From positions 24,741 to 88,740 of the forward strand of contig JAUNNH010000008.1 of assembly GCA_030531505.1 (NCBI GenBank): a stretch of 64,000 nt of DNA, given 5' to 3'. The stretch comes from Eubacteriales bacterium. Lineage in GTDB: Bacteria; Bacillota; Clostridia; Oscillospirales; Oscillospiraceae. The position numbers and the translations under genes were made by a program. This document shows, in pieces, positions 18,615 through 27,626 of this stretch (its first letter is position 1; each line of letters opens with the position of its first letter). Below the pieces are notes generated by a model, which made no database searches, had not been told where the DNA came from, and was given only the letters and a program-made list of their open reading frames with translations.

Positions 18615-19505
18615 ATGGAACGTAAAAATGCCAAGGGTTGGCTCTATCTGCTGCCCGCGATCGCCTTTCTGGGGGTCTTCCTCGTCTACCCGCTGGTGGA
18701 CGTGTTCGTCTACTCCTTTGAGGAGGGCTACAACTCCGCATCCCAGAGCTTCTTCGGCGTGGGGCTCTACAACTACTCCTATGTCCTGCACGACCCCTAT
18801 TTCCTGCAGGCACTGAAAAACACCTTCGTTCTCGTCATCATCACGGTGCCGCTCTCCACCGGGCTTGCGCTGCTGATCTCGGTCGGTCTGAGTTCCATTC
18901 AGAAGCTCAAGGACCTCTTCCAGACGATCTACTTCCTCCCCTATGTGACCAACACTCTGGCCGTCGGTCTGGTCTTCATGATCCTCTTCAAGAAGACCGC
19001 CTACACGGACGGCCTCGTGAACCTGATGCTGCACTGGTTCGGCGCGGGTCCGATCGACTTCATCGACGGGCCGCACTGGGCCAAGATGTTCGTGCTCTGC
19101 TTCTACACGGTCTGGGTCGTGCTGCCCTTCAAGATCCTGATCCTCACCTCAGCGCTCGCCTCGGTGAACCAGGACTACTACAACGCCGCAAAGATCGACG
19201 GCACGAGCCGGCAGCGCATCTTCTTCCGCATCACGCTGCCGATGATCTCGCCCATGCTCTTCTATCTCATCATCACCGGCTTCATCGGCGCCTTCAAGGC
19301 CTATTCGGACGCCGTCGCCATCTTTGGCGTGAACCTCAACGCCGCCGGGATGAACACCATGGTCGGCTATGTCTACGACATGCTCTACGGCGACAGCGGC
19401 GGCTACCCCTCCTACGCCTCGGCCGCGGCAATCCTGCTCTTCGTGATCGTCCTGACCATCACCTTCATCAACCTCCTCATCAGCCGCAAAAGCGTGCATT
19501 ACTAA
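18615..19505 (+). CDS. Carbohydrate ABC importer, permease 1 (UgpA/MalF type)
   Basis: This 296-aa membrane protein has six predicted spans, beginning WLYLLPAIAFLGVFLVYPLV. The coupling-helix EAA motif is present as YYNAAKIDGTSRQRIFFRITLPMISPML. It pairs with the second permease 12 bases downstream to form the membrane channel. The substrate is probably an oligosaccharide or glycoside, by family and by the GH53 enzyme further downstream. Confidence 0.93.
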   Translation: MERKNAKGWLYLLPAIAFLGVFLVYPLVDVFVYSFEEGYNSASQSFFGVGLYNYSYVLHDPYFLQALKNTFVLVIITVPLSTGLALLISVGLSSIQKLKDLFQTIYFLPYVTNTLAVGLVFMILFKKTAYTDGLVNLMLHWFGAGPIDFIDGPHWAKMFVLCFYTVWVVLPFKILILTSALASVNQDYYNAAKIDGTSRQRIFFRITLPMISPMLFYLIITGFIGAFKAYSDAVAIFGVNLNAAGMNTMVGYVYDMLYGDSGGYPSYASAAAILLFVIVLTITFINLLISRKSVHY

Positions 19506-19517
19506 GGGGGTGAGGAT

Positions 19518-20381
19518 ATGAACTACGATTCGATCGAACGCCGCGCCCGCCGCAGCGAGCGCATCCGCAAGGGCTTTACCTATTTCTGCCTCACGCTCTG
19601 GGCGCTGATGGTGCTCTTCCCCTTCTACTGGATGCTCCTCAGCTCCGTCAAGAGCTACAGCGCCTATAACAGCGAGTACGTCCCCCGCTTCTTCACGCTC
19701 CAGCCCACGCTGCAAAACTATGTCGACGCCTTCACGGCCGTCCCGCTTGCGAAATACTTCCTGAACACGCTGATCTTTACTCTTGCGACGACGGCGGTCA
19801 TGCTTGTCGTCATCACGCTCGCGGCCTTCGCCTTTGCTCGGCTCGACTTTCACGGCAAGGATCTGGTCTTCACCTTCTTCCTCGCGCTGATGATGATCCC
19901 GAACGAGCTTGTCGTCATCACGAACTTCGTCACCATCACGGACTGGGGTCTGCGCAACACCTTCCTCGGCCTCATCCTGCCAAGCGTGACCTCGGTGTTT
20001 TACATCTATCTGCTCAAGGAGAACTTTGCCCAGATCCCGGACGAGCTCTATTACGCCGCGAAGGTGGACGGGACCTCCGATCTTAAGTATCTGCTGCGCG
20101 TGCTGCTGCCCATCTGCCGCCCGACGATGGTCACCATCACCATCCTCAAGGTGATCGAGTGCTGGAACAGCTACGTCTGGCCCCGCCTCATCACCGACGA
20201 CGCCAACTACTTCCTCGTCTCCAACGGCATCCAGGAGATCCGTGAGAACGGCTTCGGGCGGGAGAACATCCCCGCCATGATGGCCGCCGTCGTGGTCATC
20301 TCGGTGCCGCTGATCGTGCTGTTCCTGCTCTTCCACAAGAAGATCATGGCCGGCGTTTCGAGAGGAGGGACCAAGGGATGA
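19518..20381 (+). CDS. Carbohydrate ABC importer, permease 2 (UgpE/MalG type)
   Basis: The 287-aa protein has six spans and the EAA loop LYYAAKVDGTSDLKYLLRVLLPICRPT. The segment FYWMLLSSVKSYSAYN near the N-terminus is typical of the MalG branch. A GGGGGTGAGGAT ribosome site precedes the start. Its end overlaps the start of the binding protein gene by four bases, so stoichiometric coupling is likely. Confidence 0.93.
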   Translation: MNYDSIERRARRSERIRKGFTYFCLTLWALMVLFPFYWMLLSSVKSYSAYNSEYVPRFFTLQPTLQNYVDAFTAVPLAKYFLNTLIFTLATTAVMLVVITLAAFAFARLDFHGKDLVFTFFLALMMIPNELVVITNFVTITDWGLRNTFLGLILPSVTSVFYIYLLKENFAQIPDELYYAAKVDGTSDLKYLLRVLLPICRPTMVTITILKVIECWNSYVWPRLITDDANYFLVSNGIQEIRENGFGRENIPAMMAAVVVISVPLIVLFLLFHKKIMAGVSRGGTKG

Positions 20382-21979
20382 CGCGACGCCTCTCCTCCCT
20401 GCTGCTCGCCCTGCTGATGCTCCTGAGCCTCCTCACGCTCACGGGCTGCCATGGCTCGCGCGAGCGCATCGCCTTTGCCGTGCCGGAGAGCTTTGACACC
20501 GCGAAGCGCTACGAGATCAGCTTCTGGGCAAAAAACGACACCAACAAGACCCAGACCGCGATCTATGAAAAGGCCATGGCGGACTTCGAGGCGCTCTACC
20601 CGAACATCGATGTGACCATGCGCCTCTATACCGACTACAGCCGCATCTACAACGACGTCATCACCAACATCGCCACCAACACCACGCCCAACGTCTGCAT
20701 CACCTACCCCGACCACATCGCCACTTACCTCACCGGAACCGACGTGGTCGTGCCGCTCGACGAGCTCTTTGCCGATCCCCGCTTCGGCTTCGGGGGAAGC
20801 GAGCTGCGCTATGACGGCCCCGCGCAGGATGAGCTGATCGGCTCCTTTATCGATGAGTGCCGGATCGGCGGCATCCACTACGCGATCCCCTTCATGCGCT
20901 CCACCGAGGCCTGCTATGTGAACCGGACTTATGTGGAGAAGCTCGGTTACACGCTGCCCGAGGTCCTGACCTGGGATTTCGTGTGGGAGGTCTCCGAGGC
21001 CGCGATGGCGAAGGGGCCGGACGGGAATTTCGTCCTCAACGGCCAGAAGGTCATGATCCCCTTCATCTACAAATCCACCGACAACATGATGATCCAGCTG
21101 CTCAAGCAGAAGGGCGCGGGCTATTCCACCCCCGCCGGGGAGATCGAGATCTTCAACGACACGACGGAGGAACTCCTCTATACCATCGCCTCGCATGTCA
21201 AAAACGGCGCCTTCTCCACCTTCAAGATCTCCAGCTATCCCGCGAACTTCCTCAACGCCGGCCAGTGCCTCTTCGCGGTGGACTCCACCGCCGGCGCGAC
21301 CTGGATCGGCACGAACGCGCCGCTGCTGGACATCAGCCCAGACAAGCTGGTGGAGTTCGAGACCGCCGTGTTCCCCGTGCCGCAGTTCGATCCCGAAAGC
21401 CCGGTCATGATCTCCCAGGGACCCAGCATCTGCGTGTTCAATAAGACCGACCCGCAGGAGGTCCTCGCCGCCTGGCTCTTCGCGCAGTTCCTGCTCACGA
21501 ACGAGGTGCAGATCGCCTACGCCGAGACCGAAGGCTATATGCCCGTTACGGCCAAGGCGCAGAACGACCCGGCCTATCAGGACTACCTGAGCCGTGAGGG
21601 CGAGGACAACAACGCCCACTACGCCGTCAAGATTCAGGCCACGAAACTGGGACTGGAGAACATCGGCAACACCTTCGTGACCCCCGTGTTCAACGGCTCG
21701 GCCTCCCTGCGCGACGCGGCCGGCCAGCTCATCGAGGACGTCACCAAGTCCATCCGCCGCAAACAGACCGTGGACGAGCGTTATATGCAGAAGCTCTTCG
21801 CCGATACGACCGCGCTCTACCGTCTCGATCAGATCAGCGGTTCGGCCGCCGGCCGAGCGGATCTCGGCCCGCTCCCGCACGCCGCCGTCGTCCTGCTCAC
21901 GACCCTCGCCGTCACCTGGGTCCTGATCGGGCTCTACGCGCTGCTCGACCTGCTCAAACGCAAACGGTCCCGCCGCTGA
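20378..21979 (+). CDS. Extracellular solute-binding lipoprotein with C-terminal membrane anchor
   Basis: This 533-aa protein is the binding component of the sugar importer (family 1 type). It has a lipoprotein signal (LLALLMLLSLLTLTGC), a binding domain with EISFWAKNDTNKTQTAIYEKA and an IAYAETEGYMPVTAKA segment, and an unusual C-terminal hydrophobic span (AVVLLTTLAVTWVLIGLYAL) with a basic KRKRSRR tail. It is longer than the usual 420-450 aa. Lipid at the N-terminus plus a C-terminal span would anchor it at both ends. It closes the four-gene operon before a strong terminator. Confidence 0.88.
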   Translation: MTRRLSSLLLALLMLLSLLTLTGCHGSRERIAFAVPESFDTAKRYEISFWAKNDTNKTQTAIYEKAMADFEALYPNIDVTMRLYTDYSRIYNDVITNIATNTTPNVCITYPDHIATYLTGTDVVVPLDELFADPRFGFGGSELRYDGPAQDELIGSFIDECRIGGIHYAIPFMRSTEACYVNRTYVEKLGYTLPEVLTWDFVWEVSEAAMAKGPDGNFVLNGQKVMIPFIYKSTDNMMIQLLKQKGAGYSTPAGEIEIFNDTTEELLYTIASHVKNGAFSTFKISSYPANFLNAGQCLFAVDSTAGATWIGTNAPLLDISPDKLVEFETAVFPVPQFDPESPVMISQGPSICVFNKTDPQEVLAAWLFAQFLLTNEVQIAYAETEGYMPVTAKAQNDPAYQDYLSREGEDNNAHYAVKIQATKLGLENIGNTFVTPVFNGSASLRDAAGQLIEDVTKSIRRKQTVDERYMQKLFADTTALYRLDQISGSAAGRADLGPLPHAAVVLLTTLAVTWVLIGLYALLDLLKRKRSRR

Positions 21980-21989
21980 AACCGCATCC

Positions 21990-22026
21990 GGGCGCCTGTG
22001 TTCCCACAGGCGCCCGCTTCTTTTTG
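21990..22026 (+). terminator. Terminator of the ABC importer operon
   Basis: A stem of 11 bp (GGGCGCCTGTG / CACAGGCGCCC) is followed by GCTTCTTTTT. Confidence 0.9.
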
Positions 22027-22064
22027 TGGGAATCGCCAAAATTTTCACAATTTGTCACTTTCCC

Positions 22065-22092
22065 TTGCTTTCTCTTGTTTTTCCAGTATAAT
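22065..22092 (+). promoter_or_regulatory. Promoter of the flavoprotein reductase gene
   Basis: TTGCTT (22065-22070) and a perfect TATAAT (22087-22092) are separated by 16 bases in an A/T-rich stretch, 55 bases before the ATG at 22147. Confidence 0.7.
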
Positions 22093-22146
22093 AAAAGGCG
22101 TTTCAAGCCATACTTTTCAACAGCCACATCAATGAGGAGGACAGAC

Positions 22147-25100
22147 ATGAAAAAATTGATCGCCCTTGTTCTCGCGTTGGTCATGGTGTTCGCGCTGGCC
22201 GCCTGCGGCCAGACGGCCGCCCCGGCTGCGACGGAGGCTCCCGCCACCGCCGAGCCCACGGTCGAGCCCACCGAAGAGCCGACGCCCGAACCGACCGAGG
22301 AACCTGCACCCGAACCGACCGTCATGAGCTATGAGGAGTTCGCGGCGGCCGAGCTGGACAGCGAGGTCACCGTCGAGACCTATGTCCAGGCCAAGCAGTC
22401 CTGGTGGGAAGACAAGGCCACCTTCTATACTCAGGCGGAGGACGGCGCGTACTTCCTGTACAACATGGCATGCTCCGAGGAGGAGTTCAACACGCTCGTC
22501 CCTGGTACCAAGATCCGTGTGACCGGCTACAAATCCGAGTGGGCCGGTGAGATCGAGATCACCGATGCGCAGTACGAGATCCTGGAGGCCGAGCCCTTCC
22601 TGGCCGAGGCCAAGGATGTGACCGAGCTGCTCGGCACCGACGAGCTCGTCGAGAGCCAGAACCAGCTCGTCGCCTTCAAGGGCCTGACCGTCGAGCCCTA
22701 TGACGAATCCGGCGCGGCCTTTGCCTACAAGAACGAAGCGGACAAGACCGACGACCTGTATTTCAAGGTCTCCAAGGACGGCACGACCTATGAGTTCTGC
22801 GTGGAATTCTATCTCTGCGGCCAGGATACCGAGGTCTATCAGGCTGTCGAGGCCCTGAACGTGGGCGACGTCGTCGACCTCGAGGGCTTCCTCTACTGGT
22901 ACGAGGGCCCCAACCCGCACATCACCGCTCTGACCGTTGTTGAGGCCGCGCCTGCGGCCCCCGCGGTGATGAGCTATGCCGAGTATGCGGCCGCCGAGCT
23001 GGATACATACGTCACGATCGAGACCTACGTCCAGGCCAAGCAGTCCTGGTGGGACAACAAGGCCACCATCTACACCCAGGATGCCGACGGCGCGTACTTC
23101 CTGTACAACATGCCCTGCTCCGAGGAGGAGTATGAGCAGCTCGTTCCCGGTACCAAGATCCGTGTGACCGGCTACAAATCCGAGTGGTCCGGCGAGGTCG
23201 AGATCACCGATGCCAGCTTTGAGATCATCCCCGACGCCGACACCTTTGTGGCCGAGCCCAAGGATGTGACCGAGCTGCTCGGCACCGACGAGCTCATCGA
23301 GAGCCAGAACCAGCTCGTCGCCTTCAAGGGCCTGACCGTCGAGCCCTATGACGAGAGCGGCGCCGCCTTCGCTTACAAGAACGAGGCGGACAAGACCGAC
23401 GACCTGTATTTCAAGGTCTCCAAGGACGGCGCGGTCTACGACTTCTGCGTGGAGTACTATCTCTGCAACGAGGAAACCGACATCTATCAGGCTGTCGAAG
23501 CCCTGCATGTGGGCGATGTGATCGACGTCGAGTGCTTCCTGTACTGGTACGAGGGTCCCAACCCCCATGTCATCGGCATGGGCGTCGTGGAGGCCGCTCC
23601 GGCTGAGGAGCCCGCCGCGGAGGCTGAGGAAGCCGCTGCCGGCGAGCCCCAGACCCTGACCGCGAAGGCCCCCGGCGTCTTCGGTGAAGACGTGGTGGTC
23701 GAGGTCGTCGCGGACGCGAACGGCATCTATTCCGTCGAAGTGACGGAGAACAACGAGACCCAGGGCATCGGCTCCATCGCGGTTGCCGAGCTGCCCGCCA
23801 AGATCGTGGACGCGCAGAGCGTCGAGATCGACGGCATCGCCGGTGCGACGATGACCTCCAACGCGATCAAGACGGCCGTCGCCGCGGCGCTGGCCGAGGC
23901 CGGCATCGACCCTGCGAACTTCGCCGCCCCCGCGGAGGAAGAGGCCGAGGCCGAACCCGCCGCCGAGGAGCAGAACTATGAGGTGGATGTGGTCGTCGTG
24001 GGCGCCGGCGGCGCCGGCATGACCGCGGCCATCACCGCGCACGACGCGGGCAAGACCGTGCTGCTGCTCGAGAGCCAGGCGATGGTCGGCGGCAACTCCG
24101 TGCGCTCCACCGGCGGCATGAACGCCGCCAAGACCGAGTGGCAGGACGCCAACGAGTTCGATCAGGCCGCGGGCGTCGAGGCCACGCTGAAGAAGGTCCC
24201 GAACTATCCCGACAACGAGGAGATTCAGGAACTGGCGAAGATCGTTGAGGAGCAATGGGCCGCCTACCAGGCCGCTCCCGAGGGTTACTTCGACTCCACC
24301 GAGCTCTTCCGTCTCGACACTATGATCGGCGGCGGCGCGATGAACGATCCCGCCCTGGTCAAGACCCTGGCCGAGAACAGCGAGGCCGCCATCACGTGGC
24401 TGGGCGAGCTCGACCCGCAGGTCATCCTGCATAACGTGGCCGCCTTCGGCGGCGCGTCCGTGAAGCGTATCCACCGCCCGGTGGACGCAGACGGCAAGGT
24501 CCTCTCCGTCGGCGCCTATGTAGTGCCGCTGCTGAAGGAGAACGTGGACGCGCGCGGCATTGAGGTGCTGCTGAACACCACCGCCACCGCGATCGTGCGT
24601 GATGCGGACGGTGTCTGCGGCGTTGTCGCGGAGGGTCCGAATGGTGAGACTGTGAACGTGAGTGCGAAGGCCGTGGTCATCACGACCGGCGGCTTCGGCG
24701 CGAACAACGACATGATCGCCTCCATCCGTCCCGAGCTCGACGGCTTCATTACCACCAACGCCCCCGGCATTCAGGGCCAGGGCATCGTGATGGCCCAGGC
24801 CGTCGGTGCCGACACGGTGGATCTTGAGCAGATCCAGCTGCACCCGACCGTACATGTCGAGGGCCCGAACGCCGTGCTGATCACCGAGGGTCTGCGCGGC
24901 GACGGCGCGATCCTGGTGAACCAGGAAGGTCAGCGCTTCTTCGACGAGGTCTCGACGCGCGACAAGGTGAGCGCGGCGGAGTTCGAGCAGACCGGCGGCT
25001 ACGCCTGGCTGATCGTCGACAGCCGCATGAGCGACGCCTCGAACGTCATCCAGGGCTACATCAGCAAGGGCTATGCCGTGAGCGGCGAGACCTATGAGGA

Positions 25101-25464
25101 GTTGGCCGAGGCGATCGGCGCGCCGGCGGACGTGTTCGCCGCGACGATGGCCGACTGGAACGCCAAGGTCGAGGCCAAGGAGGACGCCGACTTCGGGCGC
25201 GTGAGCTTTGCCAACCCGCTCGACCAGGCCCCCTTCTATGCGATCAAGGTGCAGCCGGGCATCCACCACACGATGGGCGGCATCAAGATCGACAGCGCGG
25301 CCCAGGTGATCGACACCGAGGGCAACGTTATCGCGGGTCTCTTCGCGGCCGGTGAGGTCACCGGCGGCGTGCACGGCAACAACCGCTTGGGCGGCAATGC
25401 CGTGGCCGACTTTACGATCTTTGGCCGCATCGCCGGCCAGAGCGCTGCCGACTACGTCGGCTGA
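22147..25464 (+). CDS. Surface lipoprotein reductase: two tandem OB-like repeats, FMN-binding domain, FAD-dependent reductase domain
   Basis: The 1105-aa protein begins at ATG 22147 after GAGGAGG. Order: lipoprotein signal (lipobox LAAC), Pro/Glu/Thr linker, two near-identical 215-aa repeats (residues 60-274 and 275-489) that each look like two OB folds, an FMN_bind domain (about 505-590) with the flavinylation motif DGIAGAT (Thr568 expected to carry FMN through ApbE), then a flavocytochrome c/fumarate-reductase-type FAD domain (about 612-1105). The last shows VVGAGGAGMTAA, GGNSVRSTGGMNAA, QLHPTVHVEG, HHTMGG and GNNRLGGNAVAD, which include the catalytic His and Arg positions of the family. 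It is therefore an extracellular reductase of a fumarate- or urocanate-like acceptor, probably fed by a flavin-based electron chain. The acceptor is unknown and no partner genes adjoin it. Confidence 0.9.
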   Translation: MKKLIALVLALVMVFALAACGQTAAPAATEAPATAEPTVEPTEEPTPEPTEEPAPEPTVMSYEEFAAAELDSEVTVETYVQAKQSWWEDKATFYTQAEDGAYFLYNMACSEEEFNTLVPGTKIRVTGYKSEWAGEIEITDAQYEILEAEPFLAEAKDVTELLGTDELVESQNQLVAFKGLTVEPYDESGAAFAYKNEADKTDDLYFKVSKDGTTYEFCVEFYLCGQDTEVYQAVEALNVGDVVDLEGFLYWYEGPNPHITALTVVEAAPAAPAVMSYAEYAAAELDTYVTIETYVQAKQSWWDNKATIYTQDADGAYFLYNMPCSEEEYEQLVPGTKIRVTGYKSEWSGEVEITDASFEIIPDADTFVAEPKDVTELLGTDELIESQNQLVAFKGLTVEPYDESGAAFAYKNEADKTDDLYFKVSKDGAVYDFCVEYYLCNEETDIYQAVEALHVGDVIDVECFLYWYEGPNPHVIGMGVVEAAPAEEPAAEAEEAAAGEPQTLTAKAPGVFGEDVVVEVVADANGIYSVEVTENNETQGIGSIAVAELPAKIVDAQSVEIDGIAGATMTSNAIKTAVAAALAEAGIDPANFAAPAEEEAEAEPAAEEQNYEVDVVVVGAGGAGMTAAITAHDAGKTVLLLESQAMVGGNSVRSTGGMNAAKTEWQDANEFDQAAGVEATLKKVPNYPDNEEIQELAKIVEEQWAAYQAAPEGYFDSTELFRLDTMIGGGAMNDPALVKTLAENSEAAITWLGELDPQVILHNVAAFGGASVKRIHRPVDADGKVLSVGAYVVPLLKENVDARGIEVLLNTTATAIVRDADGVCGVVAEGPNGETVNVSAKAVVITTGGFGANNDMIASIRPELDGFITTNAPGIQGQGIVMAQAVGADTVDLEQIQLHPTVHVEGPNAVLITEGLRGDGAILVNQEGQRFFDEVSTRDKVSAAEFEQTGGYAWLIVDSRMSDASNVIQGYISKGYAVSGETYEELAEAIGAPADVFAATMADWNAKVEAKEDADFGRVSFANPLDQAPFYAIKVQPGIHHTMGGIKIDSAAQVIDTEGNVIAGLFAAGEVTGGVHGNNRLGGNAVADFTIFGRIAGQSAADYVG
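22324..23613 (+). repeat. Tandem duplication of 645 bp inside the reductase gene
   Basis: Unit 1 runs from 22324 to 22968 and unit 2 from 22969 to 23613, an exact 645-bp period (215 codons). Long stretches are nearly identical at DNA level, for example around 22620-22780 against 23265-23425, so the duplication is recent or homogenised. Confidence 0.9.
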
Positions 25465-25477
25465 ACCCGTTTTCTGT

Positions 25478-25512
25478 AAAAACTCCCTGCCTGCGGGCAG
25501 GGAGTTTTTTTG
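25478..25512 (+). terminator. Terminator after the flavoprotein reductase gene
   Basis: A stem built on AAAAACTCCCTGCC and GGCAGGGAGTTTTT with a short loop is followed by more T. Confidence 0.92.
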
Positions 25513-25590
25513 CCGCTTGACGCCGTCCCCGGCGCTTGATAGAATAACGCGGGCACGGTCTTATACCTGCCGCGCCGCAAAGGAGAGAGT

Positions 25591-27429
25591 ATGGACAAGT
25601 TTATCGTCAATATCATCCACCGACCCGAGATGGTGCCGGAATATGCCGAAAAAGTCACCGGCCAGGGTAAAGCTGAGGACCTGGGCCGCAAGGCGCTGCT
25701 CACGGAGAGCCTGGATATCTTCAAGATCCAGCAGGCCTGTGCTCACAAGAACGGCTTGAAAACCACCATCCAGATGACCTACGCGAGCCTCTTCAACGCC
25801 GAGGCCGTCGCGCTCGCGAAGGAGCACCACGAGACCTTCGGGGACGAGATCGCGCTGAGCCTGCTCGGGCTTCCCTGCGAGCAGTTCCGGGAGAAGTACA
25901 AGACCAAAGACTTCTGCATCTGGATGTTCTCCATGGAGGACAAGAAGGCCATCGTGCGCGACGTGTTCGGGAAGTTTTACGAAGCCTTCGGCTTCTACCC
26001 GGCCTCCACCGGCTCTTATTATATGGACGCCGACCTCATCAACTTCATCAAGGCGGAGTATCCCTCCGTCAAGTGCGCCGTCGCCACCTGCTGGGAGGAG
26101 GGGCCGAAGGCCTATCACACCTGCAACAACTCCTGGTACACCTTCATGGACGGCGGTCCCTGGGCGCCCTGGATCCCCTCAAAAGCCAACACGCACGCCC
26201 CCGCTGCGAACGCGGAGGAGGACAGCGGCATCGTCGCCATCCCCCATCTGAGCCGGGACCTGCTCGCCTGCTACGACGGCAACGGCTCCAACTTCGGCAC
26301 CCACCCGCAGAACGTGCTGCGCGGCATGATCTACGACACCTCCACCTGGGAGTACCCCTATCTCTATAACCTCATCGACCAGTATCGCTCGCTCGCCAAG
26401 TTCAACAACAGCTACGCCTACAACATGATGTTCGTCGGCCCGGGCTGGATGAACAAGATGGGCCGCTGGGAGCAGCCCTACGAGCTGCTGCTCAAGTCCT
26501 ACGAGGACGGCTGCGCCTACTACGGCAAGCTCAAGAAAGAGGGCAGGCTCGAGGATATGACCATGAGCGAGTTTGCCGACTGGTACCGGGAGAACCGGCA
26601 CTACACCGAGCCGGAATGCGCTCTGTGGCGGGACATCCTCTACGGCAGCGACAAGCAACTCTTCTGGTACTGCGACCCCTACATGCGCGCCTGCGTGAAC
26701 ATGGACCAGGGCGGCGCGATCGTCGACCTGCGGCCCTACGCTGCGAAGCTCGAGTGGCCCGTCGGCATCGGCACGCCCCATGTGCAGGATGCGAGCTACC
26801 CCTTCCTGATCCAGGAGAAATACCGCGCGGGCTACTTCACCCACTACGCCGGGGAGGGCACCGTGCGCAGCGCAAAGCTCTGCTACCGCGGTGAGGAGGC
26901 GGATCTCTGCCTCTGCCGGACCAAGGCCCACTTCTCGCAGGAGGGGACGGAGCGCGTGCTGACGCTCGACCCGGTGGAGATCGTGTTCCGGGACATGCGC
27001 CTCACGCTCCAGACCGTGATCCGCTTCCCCGAAGGGGGCAGCGGCGTGCGCATCGAACGGCACGTGCTGGAGATGAGCGATCCCGCCGCGGAGGTCACGC
27101 TCAACGAGTACATGGTCGGCTGCTACGGCACGACCGAGTACGCCGAGGACATGACGAGCCTGACGCTGCGCGTCGAGGCCGGGGAGGAGAGCGAAGAAAT
27201 CGCCTACGCCTACCGCTGCCGCGAGGCCTCCGCCGTAAACGCGGAGCGCGTGAGCTGCTCGCTCCCGCCGATCAAGACCCGCGTCACCCTCGAGGCCGAG
27301 GGCCGCGACAAGTGCGGCTATGTCCGGGAGGGCTACGCCTTCAGCCCGATGTTCACGCTCGGCTACACCGGAACGCTCAGAGAAAAGGAGGTCTTTGCCA
27401 CATGGCTCAGGCTGGAAAGGGAAGACTGA
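25591..27429 (+). CDS. Uncharacterised 612-aa protein, possible carbohydrate-active barrel enzyme
   Basis: I do not recognise a named family. The protein has no signal peptide. The first 330 residues alternate strand-like hydrophobic segments and helices in the way of a (beta/alpha) barrel: KTTIQMTYASLFN, DEIALSLLGLPCEQFR, DFCIWMFSMEDKKAI, GFYPASTGSYYMDADLINF and VKCAVATCWEEGPKAYH, which recall polysaccharide deacetylase or GH57-like folds. Aromatic clusters (WYTFMDGGPWAPWIP) suggest sugar binding. The C-terminal half looks beta-rich. Ribosome site AAAGGAGAG precedes ATG 25591. Its last 28 bases overlap a zinc-ribbon gene that in turn overlaps a GH53 galactanase gene, so a role in glycan breakdown is inferred from position and aromatic content only. 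Confidence 0.6.
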   Translation: MDKFIVNIIHRPEMVPEYAEKVTGQGKAEDLGRKALLTESLDIFKIQQACAHKNGLKTTIQMTYASLFNAEAVALAKEHHETFGDEIALSLLGLPCEQFREKYKTKDFCIWMFSMEDKKAIVRDVFGKFYEAFGFYPASTGSYYMDADLINFIKAEYPSVKCAVATCWEEGPKAYHTCNNSWYTFMDGGPWAPWIPSKANTHAPAANAEEDSGIVAIPHLSRDLLACYDGNGSNFGTHPQNVLRGMIYDTSTWEYPYLYNLIDQYRSLAKFNNSYAYNMMFVGPGWMNKMGRWEQPYELLLKSYEDGCAYYGKLKKEGRLEDMTMSEFADWYRENRHYTEPECALWRDILYGSDKQLFWYCDPYMRACVNMDQGGAIVDLRPYAAKLEWPVGIGTPHVQDASYPFLIQEKYRAGYFTHYAGEGTVRSAKLCYRGEEADLCLCRTKAHFSQEGTERVLTLDPVEIVFRDMRLTLQTVIRFPEGGSGVRIERHVLEMSDPAAEVTLNEYMVGCYGTTEYAEDMTSLTLRVEAGEESEEIAYAYRCREASAVNAERVSCSLPPIKTRVTLEAEGRDKCGYVREGYAFSPMFTLGYTGTLREKEVFATWLRLERED

Positions 27430-27626
27430 ACTACCGCTGTCCCTCCTGCTTCATGCGGGATCTGGACATGGACATGTTCTACGATAAAGACAAGGACGAA
27501 TACTACTGCCTGCGCTGCCAGTACCGGGGGAACGAGGCGGATGTGCTCGCGAAGAACGAGCTCGCACGCTTTCGCTACGGCGCGATGAATAAGCGCTTCA
27601 CCGACTTCGAGGATTTCGGCAAATGA
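27402..27626 (+). CDS. Small zinc-ribbon protein, 74 aa
   Basis: The frame starts with ATG at 27402, nine bases after AAGGAGG, inside the 3' end of the preceding gene in another frame. It encodes two zinc knuckles, NYRCPSCFMRD and YYCLRCQYRG, followed by a charged helical tail (ADVLAKNELARFRYG). This is the layout of a small treble-clef or ribbon protein that may bind nucleic acid or protein. It overlaps the GH53 gene start by four bases (ATGA), so all three genes are coupled. No named family is recognised. Confidence 0.75.
   Translation: MAQAGKGRLNYRCPSCFMRDLDMDMFYDKDKDEYYCLRCQYRGNEADVLAKNELARFRYGAMNKRFTDFEDFGK

Noticed and set aside
22129-25374. Open minus-strand frame of about 1080 codons opposite the flavoprotein gene
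   Set aside because: It mirrors a clear family gene, arises from G/C-rich third positions, and its translation (Val/Leu/Gly/His/Arg-rich) has no domain-like pattern.
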